Assembly: GCA_949298295.1 (NCBI GenBank)
Contig: CASFWS010000024.1
Span: forward strand, 1 to 10,821
From: an uncultured Bacillota bacterium
GTDB taxonomy: Bacteria; Bacillota_I; Bacilli_A; RFN20; CAG-826
Direction: 5' to 3'
Length of the DNA: 10,821 bases
A model generated the notes under the pieces. That model had not been told where the DNA came from and searched no databases. It was given only the letters and a program-made list of their open reading frames with translations. Every line of letters starts with the position of its first letter. The stretch's first letter is position 1. Below are positions 1 through 5,560 of the stretch, piece by piece. The position numbers and the translations under genes are program-made.

Positions 1-188
1 AAATATCGGACATCAGGGTCATCAAGAGTAACGTATTTCCGCCCTATGCCTTCTTTGCCTTCACCCTCGGCCAATTTTTGCAATAAGGTCGTTTTCCCGA
101 CTTGCCTAGGCCCCGTTAATAGCAACACCGGGAACATCTTGGATACCTGGGCAACCGTCTCTTCCGCAGCTCGTTTTATATACGCCAT
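1..188 (-). CDS. AAA-family ATPase of DUF4143 type, N-terminus only (cut by window edge)
   Basis: The minus strand from the ATG at 188-186 stays open to the window edge and gives 62 residues. Residues 20-35 read FPVLLLTGPRQVGKTT, a Walker A P-loop of the GPRQVGKT form. Residues 52-61 read YVTLDDPDVR, the segment that typically follows it in ATP-binding proteins with a C-terminal DUF4143 domain. A clear Shine-Dalgarno AAGGAGG (196-202) sits 7 nt before the ATG and fixes the start. Family members are soluble P-loop ATPases of about 400 residues; their cellular role is mostly unknown and many behave as accessory genes. The Walker B motif and DUF4143 domain would lie outside the window, so the assignment rests on the N-terminus alone. 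It is separated from the other genes by a long AT-rich gap with short repeats. Confidence 0.85.
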   Translation of the reverse strand, partial: MAYIKRAAEETVAQVSKMFPVLLLTGPRQVGKTTLLQKLAEGEGKEGIGRKYVTLDDPDVRY

Positions 189-231
189 GTCGATGCCTCC
201 TTCGTGTTTTGACAATTTCGTTCACAATATA

Positions 232-299
232 CGTCTAAACCAAATTACTATTTTTGTTTAGCCAGACTTTACTAAGACTTAAAGCCAATGCGTCTAAAC
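232..299. repeat. Short GTTTAG(ACG) repeats upstream of the ATPase gene
   Basis: The 9-mer CGTCTAAAC occurs at 232-240 and again at 291-299, 59 nt apart start to start. A GTTTAG core in the opposite orientation lies at 256-261. On the minus strand the promoter-proximal copy directly abuts a TATATT hexamer that could serve as the -10 of the ATPase gene; no convincing -35 is seen. The spacing and position suggest a regulator binding site, but such short repeats can arise by chance in AT-rich DNA. Confidence 0.3.
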
Positions 300-343
300 T
301 AATGCAAAAGGTAAATAACCGAATTTGGGAAACCGCCGTTTAA

Positions 344-529
344 AACGGTCACCTCCGGATCGACGGCGGCAAGACCTGTTACGCGAGGCCGATGAGGTAC
401 GACAACAAGGCGGAGGCGGAGGATGCGCGGGCTGGTCAGCTACGTCTTCCCCAAAGGAAAAAGCCCAGACGGCCTAACCCAGGCGGACCTCCATTCCGCA
501 TCAGAGAACTAAAACTCCAACAAGAATGA
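344..529 (+). pseudogene. Possible remnant of a small protein-coding gene in a GC-rich island
   Basis: A GC-rich island (about 335-500) sits within AT-rich flanks. One plus-strand frame is open from 344 to a TGA at 527-529. It contains a protein-like stretch, CYARPMRYDNKAEAEDARAG (377-436), with an ATG at 392. After about 431 this frame becomes rich in R, P and K, while the +1 frame starting at 432 reads LVSYVFPKGKSPDG and stops at 510-512. Reading across one frame change gives a more protein-like product of about 60 residues. The KAEAEDARAG stretch resembles small bacterial proteins of the 'K-EAE-A' type, but I cannot name a family. No ribosome-binding site is visible. I infer a frameshifted remnant; a chance open frame is the main alternative. 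Confidence 0.22.
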
Positions 530-683
530 GTTCAAAATATAAATGTTGTTTTGATTTCCAGGGGTGCAAAAGAATTATTCAAAAGCCTTACGCCGTGAAA
601 AATAAGCTCAAAAACATGAATTTTCCTCATTTATTTATAAGTTGCTCCACGGAGTAATTTTAAAAAGTGCCTAATTATCGGAT
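530..683. other. AT-rich intergenic stretch without visible gene
   Basis: Between the GC-rich island and the tRNA-Thr terminator I see no open frame with a ribosome-binding site, no RNA gene and no sizeable repeat. Base composition is much more AT-rich than in the neighbouring genes. Together with 189-529 this makes the longest stretch without a supported gene in the window. Confidence 0.6.
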
Positions 684-732
684 AAAACAAAAAAGTCTGC
701 ACACCCTTAGAAGTTCTAAGTTTGTATCAGAC
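684..732 (-). terminator. Intrinsic terminator of the tRNA-Thr gene
   Basis: On the minus strand, GTCTG (732-728) can pair with CAGAC (699-695). The pair encloses the inverted repeat CTTAGAA-C-TTCTAAG (720-706), and TTTTTTGTTTT follows (694-684). It lies 14 nt after the tRNA 3' end, where a tRNA terminator is expected. The outer stem is only 5 bp with an internal loop, so it is weaker than the other terminators in this window. Confidence 0.55.
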
Positions 733-746
733 ATGTCGTACAAATT

Positions 747-821
747 TGGTGCCGCCTGACGGACTCGAACCGCCAACCTATTGATTACAAATCAATTGCC
801 ATGCCATTAGGCCAAGGCGGC
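747..821 (-). tRNA. tRNA-Thr (anticodon TGT)
   Basis: The minus strand folds as a full cloverleaf. The acceptor stem is GCCGCCT (821-815) with AGGCGGC (757-751), the discriminator is A and CCA is encoded (749-747). The anticodon stem is ATTGA/TCAAT with loop TTTGTAA, giving anticodon TGT, which reads ACA and, by wobble, other Thr codons. The T arm has GGCGG/CCGTC (one G-U pair) and loop TTCGAGT. It has its own promoter candidate and terminator, downstream of the lipoprotein terminator. Confidence 0.95.
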
Positions 822-830
822 ACGTGAGTT

Positions 831-859
831 ACTCTAGTTGAAATGGGGCATCAAAGCAA
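831..859 (-). promoter_or_regulatory. Candidate promoter for tRNA-Thr
   Basis: On the minus strand, TTGCTT (859-854) and TAGAGT (836-831) are separated by 17 bp. The predicted start is only a few bases before the tRNA 5' end at 821. The hexamers match consensus at 3/6 and 4/6, so sequence support is modest. The site lies between the lipoprotein terminator and the tRNA, where a promoter is needed. Confidence 0.35.
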
Positions 860-869
860 ACGCTAAGAG

Positions 870-895
870 AAAAAGGAGGCGGTTGCCCGCCTCCT
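870..895 (-). terminator. Intrinsic terminator of the lipoprotein gene
   Basis: The minus strand shows a perfect 9-bp GC-rich stem, AGGAGGCGG/CCGCCTCCT (895-887 and 882-874), with a 4-nt loop and a following T-tract (874-870). It begins 15 nt after the TGA of the lipoprotein gene. It separates that gene from tRNA-Thr. Confidence 0.9.
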
Positions 896-910
896 CTAGT
901 TAGCCTAGCC

Positions 911-3025
911 TCAGTTGGAGAAGTTGAGGGTGTTGTAGGTCTTGACCCCCTCGGAATCGGTAACCGAGAGAATACATCCCTTGAAGGGGTCCTTGCTGTT
1001 CCAGTTGCAGAGGGCAAGTTCCATGTCGACGACCTGATTGGCATAATCGGCCAAGAGGGCATCATACTGGGAGCCGCCACTGCAGTATAGCTGCATTTCC
1101 GCTCCGTCCTGAGAAAGGTCGTAACGGGAGTATTTTTCCTCGATGACGGCCTCGATGGTGACGTCTTCGAGGAGATAGACCTCGGTCGTGTGGATCGCTT
1201 CGTCCGTCGAGAGGGCCACAAGGTCGGCCAGGGTCTTCCCGGAGATGAAGGTATTGGTGGGATAAGTCCCATCGCCTCCGAAGAAATTCCGGTAAATGGT
1301 CGCGTTGCTGATGGCAATCTGCGAGACTTTGCCGTTCTTGCCAATGCCATCGCGGGTCCCTTGGACGATGACTTCGTCGCCGATGTTGAAGGACCCGTCG
1401 AAGAGGCTCTTCGTGGCCATCTGGACGGCGATGGTCCCGGTTTCGTCGATGAGGTAGAAGGCCGGCTTGTTGACGCAGCTCGGGCCGACGGTGCCGCGGA
1501 CGAGGATTTCCTCGTTGCTCACTTCGGCCTCAATCGCCTCCTTCACGGTGAGGGCATCGACCGTGGAAGGATCTTCGACGGCGATGCTCAGCGTCTCGCT
1601 TTTGTCTTCAGCTCCTTCGTAATGGGCCGTGACGGTAATAACGGCCGTTCCCGGGTTATCGGCATGGACATGGAGGATAGTCTTCCCATTTTCCTCGTCG
1701 ATGCTGATCCGGGTCGGCTCGCTCGAGGAGTACTCGATCGTCGCGCCTTCGAAGGGGATGACGTCATTATCGACGCTCGTGATGAGCTCAAGGGCGGGAT
1801 CGGCGACGTAGGACGCGCTGAACTGGTCGAGCGCATAGTATTCGAGAACGAAGGAAGGAACGTTCGCGAGATCGAAGGAGTAGGCCGCTTCGTCGACCTT
1901 GAGGGGAAGGAAGCGCCAGAGGCCGCCGGAAGCGCTCATCTTGGCGTTGAGGGCAACGAGGTAGACGTAGTGAAGCTCTTGGTCATAGGCATCGAGCCAG
2001 CTGAAGTCCCGGCCATTGGCTTGGCTATAGGCATAGCTTCCGGTCGTCCCGTCGAGGTCGTTGAAGTAGTAGTTGGTGAAGCCGCTGCCTTCCGATTTGA
2101 CGATTTGGGCGGGAACCTTGTAAAGGGTACCGGCAATGTCCTCGGTGAATGGGGTATCGAGGATGGACTTGACCGTCGTTTCCTCGGCTACCGCCTCGTA
2201 ATCGAAGGTGCCGTTCTCGGATTTGCTCACGATGGTCGCGCCCGTAAGCTGGTTAGCCCCGAGATAACCCATCTTCTCGGCATATTGGATCTCACTATCG
2301 AGAATCCAATAGTCCTTGGTCGCGATGAGGGTCACCTTGTCGTTGAGCTTCAGCTGGGGAGCAACCTGGGAATCATAAAGGTACATCGTCCCGGTCGCAT
2401 CGCCGATCATCGCGCCGATCGGGTTTCCGCTGTTGTTGTAGGTGAAGGTGAGGACCGTCCCTTCGACCTTGAGGGTCGTCCCTTCCTTGGCCGCATGGGC
2501 TTCCTCGAGGGTGGAAAGCTCATAATCGTCGGGATCGACGCTCGGAGCCACGTGGACGAAGTCGATGATCCAACCGCTGTAGATTTCGGCCACGCCTTCG
2601 AATTCCTGAAGGTTCCCGTAGAGGAGAACCCGATCCCCGGCGACCGGCTTTTCCTCGAGCTTGTCGTAGCGAAGCTCGCCGTCGGCCCCATAAGTGCCGT
2701 AAACGTCGATCGTTCCCGTCTCGTCGGAGATGACCATCTCGCCAAAGGAGGGGTCGCTCACTTCGTCGACGGTCGCCGCGACGTAGTAGCGTTCCGCGCT
2801 CGGCTCGGAAAGCCCGGCAGCAAGGGCCTTTAGTTCGGCAATCGTCTTGAGGTCGTAGTCATCGGCCCAGCTTTCTTCGATCGAAGAGGAATAGGAAGAA
2901 GACGAGGAAGAGGAAGTCGGCTCGGAGGCAGAAGCTTCGCTTGAGGAAGAAACGCCGCTTTCTCCGCATCCGGCAAGGACGAGGCTCGAGGCAACAAGCC
3001 CGAGCAAAAGAGCCTTTGGTTTCAT
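911..3025 (-). CDS. Surface lipoprotein with repeated OB-fold-like modules and an Ig-like domain
   Basis: The 704-residue product starts with a lipoprotein signal: a positive N-terminus, a hydrophobic stretch, and lipobox LAGC with Cys20 as the lipidation site. Residues 24-49 form a Ser-rich linker, so the rest is predicted to sit outside the cell on the membrane. Four segments carry a similar core: ISDETGTIDVYG (99-110), IGDATGTMYLYD (207-218), FNDLDGTTGSYAYS (321-334) and LIDETGTIAVQM (525-536). In three of the four the core is followed by a GD or ND turn and a beta-strand such as DRVLLYG or EVIVQG. This is the pattern of OB-fold modules in extracellular Gram-positive proteins. I place modules at about 78-158, 171-265, 282-377 and 492-580. 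A weaker fifth is at 596-702, and an Ig-like beta module at about 380-485 (HADNPGTAVITVTAHYEG). AGGAGG (3036-3031) lies 5 nt before the ATG. No catalytic motif is visible; ligand binding to nucleic acid or glycan is inference. Confidence 0.85.
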   Translation of the reverse strand: MKPKALLLGLVASSLVLAGCGESGVSSSSEASASEPTSSSSSSSYSSSIEESWADDYDLKTIAELKALAAGLSEPSAERYYVAATVDEVSDPSFGEMVISDETGTIDVYGTYGADGELRYDKLEEKPVAGDRVLLYGNLQEFEGVAEIYSGWIIDFVHVAPSVDPDDYELSTLEEAHAAKEGTTLKVEGTVLTFTYNNSGNPIGAMIGDATGTMYLYDSQVAPQLKLNDKVTLIATKDYWILDSEIQYAEKMGYLGANQLTGATIVSKSENGTFDYEAVAEETTVKSILDTPFTEDIAGTLYKVPAQIVKSEGSGFTNYYFNDLDGTTGSYAYSQANGRDFSWLDAYDQELHYVYLVALNAKMSASGGLWRFLPLKVDEAAYSFDLANVPSFVLEYYALDQFSASYVADPALELITSVDNDVIPFEGATIEYSSSEPTRISIDEENGKTILHVHADNPGTAVITVTAHYEGAEDKSETLSIAVEDPSTVDALTVKEAIEAEVSNEEILVRGTVGPSCVNKPAFYLIDETGTIAVQMATKSLFDGSFNIGDEVIVQGTRDGIGKNGKVSQIAISNATIYRNFFGGDGTYPTNTFISGKTLADLVALSTDEAIHTTEVYLLEDVTIEAVIEEKYSRYDLSQDGAEMQLYCSGGSQYDALLADYANQVVDMELALCNWNSKDPFKGCILSVTDSEGVKTYNTLNFSN

Positions 3026-3038
3026 GAAACCCTCCTAT

Positions 3039-3065
3039 GTTGGCCGGCACTTTCCTAGTGCCAAC
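3039..3065 (-). promoter_or_regulatory. 5' hairpin in the lipoprotein mRNA leader
   Basis: On the minus strand GGCACT-aggaa-AGTGCC (3062-3046) forms a 6-bp hairpin. Flanking GTT and AAC can extend it, and GTTGGC can alternatively pair with GCCAAC. It would begin almost at the predicted transcription start and end just before the ribosome-binding site. Possible roles are mRNA stabilisation or control of translation. Confidence 0.4.
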
Positions 3066-3066
3066 T

Positions 3067-3096
3067 ATTGTAGGGCTCAATTGACGCAAAAAACAA
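3067..3096 (-). promoter_or_regulatory. Promoter of the lipoprotein gene
   Basis: The minus strand has TTGTTT (3096-3091), an 18-bp spacer, and TACAAT (3072-3067), which matches the -10 consensus at 5/6. It lies in the 87-nt gap after the GH36-like gene, so the lipoprotein can be transcribed separately from it. Confidence 0.5.
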
Positions 3097-3112
3097 CGGT
3101 TCCGAACGAAAA

Positions 3113-4993
3113 TCACTTAAGGAAGCGCTTTAAGGGAGCGCTTTCCGCATAATGGAGTAAAGTAGGTTCATTAACAAAGCGGCAAGCCCCGTCTTCGAGT
3201 TTCAGGAGTTCGTAAAGAACGGGCTTTCCTTTCCTCACTTCATAGGAAAGGGACGTTCCTTCGAGGAAGAAAGACGGCCGGCCCCCGAAAGAAGGAACGG
3301 CCAAGTACTCTCCTTCGAAGGGGAAATCTTGATAATGGAGCTCGCGGCGCAAGGGCGTGGGACATTTCGAGAAAGCGGCGAAGAGATACCCGCCCGGAGA
3401 AGGAACGAGGACCTTGGCGGATCGGTTTTCGAGAATGGCGTTGCTCCAGGCTTCGTCCGCGGCAAGGAAGGGGAGCCCTTTGGCATGGCGGAAGGGCGTG
3501 CCATTGGAAAGGAAGGCCTTCAGGAAGGGGAGGTCCCCGCTGCCGAATGGGCCGCTCAGAACAAGGGGACTATCGAGAAGCAAGGATAGGACCATTCCTT
3601 CCATGGCGTCCGGGCCGAGGGGGACAACAGCCGGCCCAATGAGCGGGTGGGAAGAAAGGGTTGGGGCGCTAAGGAGAAGCTCAGAGAGCGACTCCTCGAA
3701 ACCTTTTTCCCGGGTCAACGAGGCATGCCCATCGTAGACGAGGGGAAGGCCAGGGTAACGCCGGGCTTCCTTCGAGGAAGAAACGGCAAAGGCGGTCCCG
3801 CCCTCGAAAAGGGGAAGGGAAGGAGCGAGGCCCTCGAGGAAAACATCGACGAGGGAGGCCGAAGGAAGAAGGCCTCCGTAGTAGCGGCCAAGGAGGGAAA
3901 GCCCCTCGATTTCCAAGCCGTCGACCCCCGAGGAAGCTAGGAAGGAAAAACAGGCAGAAGCGACTTTTCCCACCGCTTCCTTTTCCGGCTTGATGAGGAG
4001 GCTTCCGCCCGGGAGGGCCTCGAAATAGGGACGAAGTTCCCGGGCGATTTCGCCCGTCGGGCTAAAGAAGCGCGTTCCCCCGGCAAGGGGGACCCGGGCG
4101 TGGAGCGAGAGTCCCCGGGCATGGAGAGCCGCCGAAAGGCCCTTCACCCCGGAAGGAAAGCGCCCGGCATCGAGTTCAAGATCCTCCAAGGCCCCTTTCC
4201 CTTCCCGGAAGCAAGAACCGCGAAGGAGGACGGCATCGAGGCGGATGTCGCCAGAAAGAAGCTCGTCGACCCGCCTTAGGATTTCCTTTTCCCCATAGCC
4301 GTCCCGGTAGAACTCGTACGGCGAATAGGCCAAGCGGTAGGACGGGCCCTTGGACTGGAATGGGGTCTCCACCGCCACAAGTTCCTCTAAGCGGGCGGAC
4401 AAGGCGGCAGCCTCCTTCTCGCGCCCGAGGGCGAGGAAGGGCCCCTCGATTGCGGTAAGGCGTTCACGGCCGGAGGAAACGACAACCTCGTTCTTCCCTA
4501 GGGACGTGTCGAAGCGACCCGGTAGAGCGAAAAGGCCGCTGACCCCGTTCCCGTGGCGCAAGAGAAGGCGCTCGGTCTTCGCCGGGACTTCCTTGATCGA
4601 GGAAGGGAAGGACGTCTGAAGAGAGCCGCGGTCTTCGTCGAAGCGGAGGCAAGTGTAATCCCCGCCTTCGGAAAAGGGAGAATAAGCGAGAACGATCGTC
4701 CTTCGGGGGTCGAAATAGGAAGAGAAGCTTTTCGAAAAGGAGGAAAGGGAGGCCTTGATCGAGACGACGAGGAGTCCCTTCTGCTCCTCGATGGAAAGAA
4801 GGACTGTCTCGAAGGGCAGGAGCGAATAGTCGAGGACGATCCGGTCTTCTTCCCTCCGTACTTCCCGAAGGGGTAGAGGAAGCTCGCTCCCGTGGGTAAG
4901 CGAGGCTCTCAAGGAGAAGTCCCGAAGGAGCCCGGAACCCCGGAAATAGAGGCTTGGCGACCCGTGGAGAAGGACGATGTCGAAATCGCTCAT
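3113..4993 (-). CDS. Divergent GH36 / raffinose synthase (Sip1)-like glycosidase, active site probably altered
   Basis: The 626-residue product has no signal peptide or membrane segment and should be cytoplasmic. A beta-rich N-terminal half leads into a TIM-barrel-like region whose landmarks follow the Sip1/raffinose synthase branch of GH36. LAYSPYEFYRDG (221-232) matches the family's 'GxCTWxAFYxxV'. LDAVLLRGSC (252-261) stands where 'viiDDGWQ' is usual. LELDAGRFPSGVKGL (272-286) matches 'f..n.kFP.Gl..l'. GVDGLEIEGL (356-365) matches 'GvDfvKvDvQ'. LVLSGPFGSGDLPFLKAFL (478-496) matches 'vyvSDkpGkHdf.lLk.l'. So the fold signal is good while the signature residues differ: CTW to SPY, DDGW to RGSC, and nucleophile Asp to Glu363. 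Asp421 is a possible surviving acid/base. The family cleaves or transfers alpha-galactosyl groups; whether this protein does is unclear. The start has only a weak AAAGG close to the ATG. Confidence 0.6.
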   Translation of the reverse strand: MSDFDIVLLHGSPSLYFRGSGLLRDFSLRASLTHGSELPLPLREVRREEDRIVLDYSLLPFETVLLSIEEQKGLLVVSIKASLSSFSKSFSSYFDPRRTIVLAYSPFSEGGDYTCLRFDEDRGSLQTSFPSSIKEVPAKTERLLLRHGNGVSGLFALPGRFDTSLGKNEVVVSSGRERLTAIEGPFLALGREKEAAALSARLEELVAVETPFQSKGPSYRLAYSPYEFYRDGYGEKEILRRVDELLSGDIRLDAVLLRGSCFREGKGALEDLELDAGRFPSGVKGLSAALHARGLSLHARVPLAGGTRFFSPTGEIARELRPYFEALPGGSLLIKPEKEAVGKVASACFSFLASSGVDGLEIEGLSLLGRYYGGLLPSASLVDVFLEGLAPSLPLFEGGTAFAVSSSKEARRYPGLPLVYDGHASLTREKGFEESLSELLLSAPTLSSHPLIGPAVVPLGPDAMEGMVLSLLLDSPLVLSGPFGSGDLPFLKAFLSNGTPFRHAKGLPFLAADEAWSNAILENRSAKVLVPSPGGYLFAAFSKCPTPLRRELHYQDFPFEGEYLAVPSFGGRPSFFLEGTSLSYEVRKGKPVLYELLKLEDGACRFVNEPTLLHYAESAPLKRFLK

Positions 4994-5005
4994 GCCTTTA
5001 TTCTA
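4994..5005 (-). promoter_or_regulatory. Candidate -10 element giving a leaderless GH36-like transcript
   Basis: On the minus strand TAGAAT (5/6 match to TATAAT) is followed by six bases and then the ATG at 4993, so transcription could begin at or next to the start codon. There is no good Shine-Dalgarno site (only AAAGG, directly before the ATG). The best -35 (TTGGCC) would be at a short 15-bp spacing, which weakens the call. Confidence 0.3.
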
Positions 5006-5157
5006 GCCGCAGGAGGCCAAGGCCAAAAGAAGGGTTCCGGAGGGGCGCCCTAAGACAATCCAAGCTTCGAGATTGAACTTACGGAAAGGCCATTCGCTTT
5101 AACGGCTGGATCAAAAAGAGATCGCCTAGACTTGGCCATAGAAAGGACCGGGCCAAG

Positions 5158-5185
5158 AAAAAACCGCAACGCCATGGCGTTACGG
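5158..5185 (-). terminator. Intrinsic terminator of the tRNA-Val gene
   Basis: The minus strand folds as a 10-bp stem, CCGTAACGCC/GGCGTTGCGG (5185-5176 and 5173-5164, one G-U pair), with a 2-nt apex and a TTTTTT tract (5163-5158). It starts 13 nt after the tRNA 3' end. Confidence 0.9.
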
Positions 5186-5198
5186 GCAAAAGGCAGGA

Positions 5199-5273
5199 TG
5201 GTGGGTGTTAAGGGTTTCGAACCCATGACCTCTTCCGTGTGAAGGAAGCGCTCTCCCGCTGAGCTAAACACCC
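5199..5273 (-). tRNA. tRNA-Val (anticodon CAC)
   Basis: The minus strand gives acceptor GGGTGTT (5273-5267) with AACACCC (5209-5203), discriminator A and encoded CCA. The D arm is GCTC/GAGC. The anticodon stem is CTTCC/GGAAG with loop TTCACAC, so the anticodon is CAC, reading GTG. The T stem ATGGG/CCCTT holds one T-T mismatch at its second pair; the rest is regular. A dedicated GTG reader fits a GC-rich genome. It has its own promoter and terminator. Confidence 0.95.
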
Positions 5274-5303
5274 ATGAACTCCCGCTAGGCGGGCGCATGC
5301 ATG

Positions 5304-5331
5304 ATTATAGGACGAGGCTTGCCTCGGGCAA
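5304..5331 (-). promoter_or_regulatory. Promoter of tRNA-Val
   Basis: The minus strand has TTGCCC (5331-5326), a 16-bp spacer and a perfect TATAAT (5309-5304). An inverted repeat, CGAGGC-AA-GCCTCG (5326-5313), fills most of the spacer. A further small hairpin, CCCGC-CTA-GCGGG (5293-5281), lies between the predicted start and the tRNA. Confidence 0.65.
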
Positions 5332-5362
5332 AGGATTTTCGCCGCTAGGTCGGAAGGGGACG

Positions 5363-5388
5363 AAAAAACGGGCTTCCGAGGAAACCCG
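5363..5388 (-). terminator. Intrinsic terminator of the tRNA-Ile gene
   Basis: The minus strand has a 9-bp stem, CGGGTTTCC/GGAAGCCCG (5388-5380 and 5377-5369, one G-U pair), followed by TTTTTT (5368-5363), 13 nt after the tRNA 3' end. It separates tRNA-Ile from the tRNA-Val promoter. Confidence 0.88.
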
Positions 5389-5401
5389 CTCCTTGCTTCC
5401 T

Positions 5402-5478
5402 TGGTGGGCCTTAATGGGCTCGAACCATCGACCTTGCGCTTATCAAGCGCACGCTCTAACCAACTGAGCTAAAGGCCC
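5402..5478 (-). tRNA. tRNA-Ile (anticodon GAT)
   Basis: The minus strand folds with acceptor GGGCCTT (5478-5472) and AAGGCCC (5412-5406), discriminator A and encoded CCA (5404-5402). The D arm is GCTC/GAGC. The anticodon stem is TGCGC/GCGCA with loop TTGATAA, giving anticodon GAT for codons ATC and ATT. The T arm is GATGG/CCATT with TTCGAGC. This copy stands alone and not in an rRNA spacer, where tRNA-Ile(GAT) is often found. Confidence 0.96.
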
Positions 5479-5499
5479 GTCGCACCGAGGCGCTTGATA

Positions 5500-5528
5500 A
5501 ATATAAACCTCTCCCCTAGCGCTGGCAA
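5500..5528 (-). promoter_or_regulatory. Promoter of tRNA-Ile
   Basis: The minus strand has TTGCCA (5528-5523, 5/6 match), a 17-bp spacer and TATATT (5505-5500, 5/6 match). It lies about 20 nt before the mature tRNA 5' end, in the gap after glyA. No terminator is seen between glyA and this promoter, so glyA transcripts probably run on to the tRNA terminator at 5363. Confidence 0.65.
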
Positions 5529-5560
5529 GCAGTAAGTTCGGGTCGTAAGGAAGAGATGGC

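Noticed and set aside
46..261. 71-residue plus-strand frame at the window start
   Set aside because: It is antisense to the Walker A-containing ATPase gene, which has a proper Shine-Dalgarno site; this frame has none.
706..720. CTTAGAA-G-TTCTAAG as a regulator binding site
   Set aside because: It sits between the arms of the tRNA-Thr terminator stem and before its T-tract, so a role in termination explains it better.
1190..2833. 547-residue open frame on the plus strand, antisense to the lipoprotein gene
   Set aside because: It mirrors the coding frame of a clear lipoprotein in GC-rich DNA, has no ribosome-binding site or recognisable motif, and its residue makeup (V, E, G, D rich) is that of a reversed coding strand.
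5050..5298. 82-residue minus-strand frame
   Set aside because: It runs through tRNA-Val, its terminator and its promoter, so it cannot be a gene.
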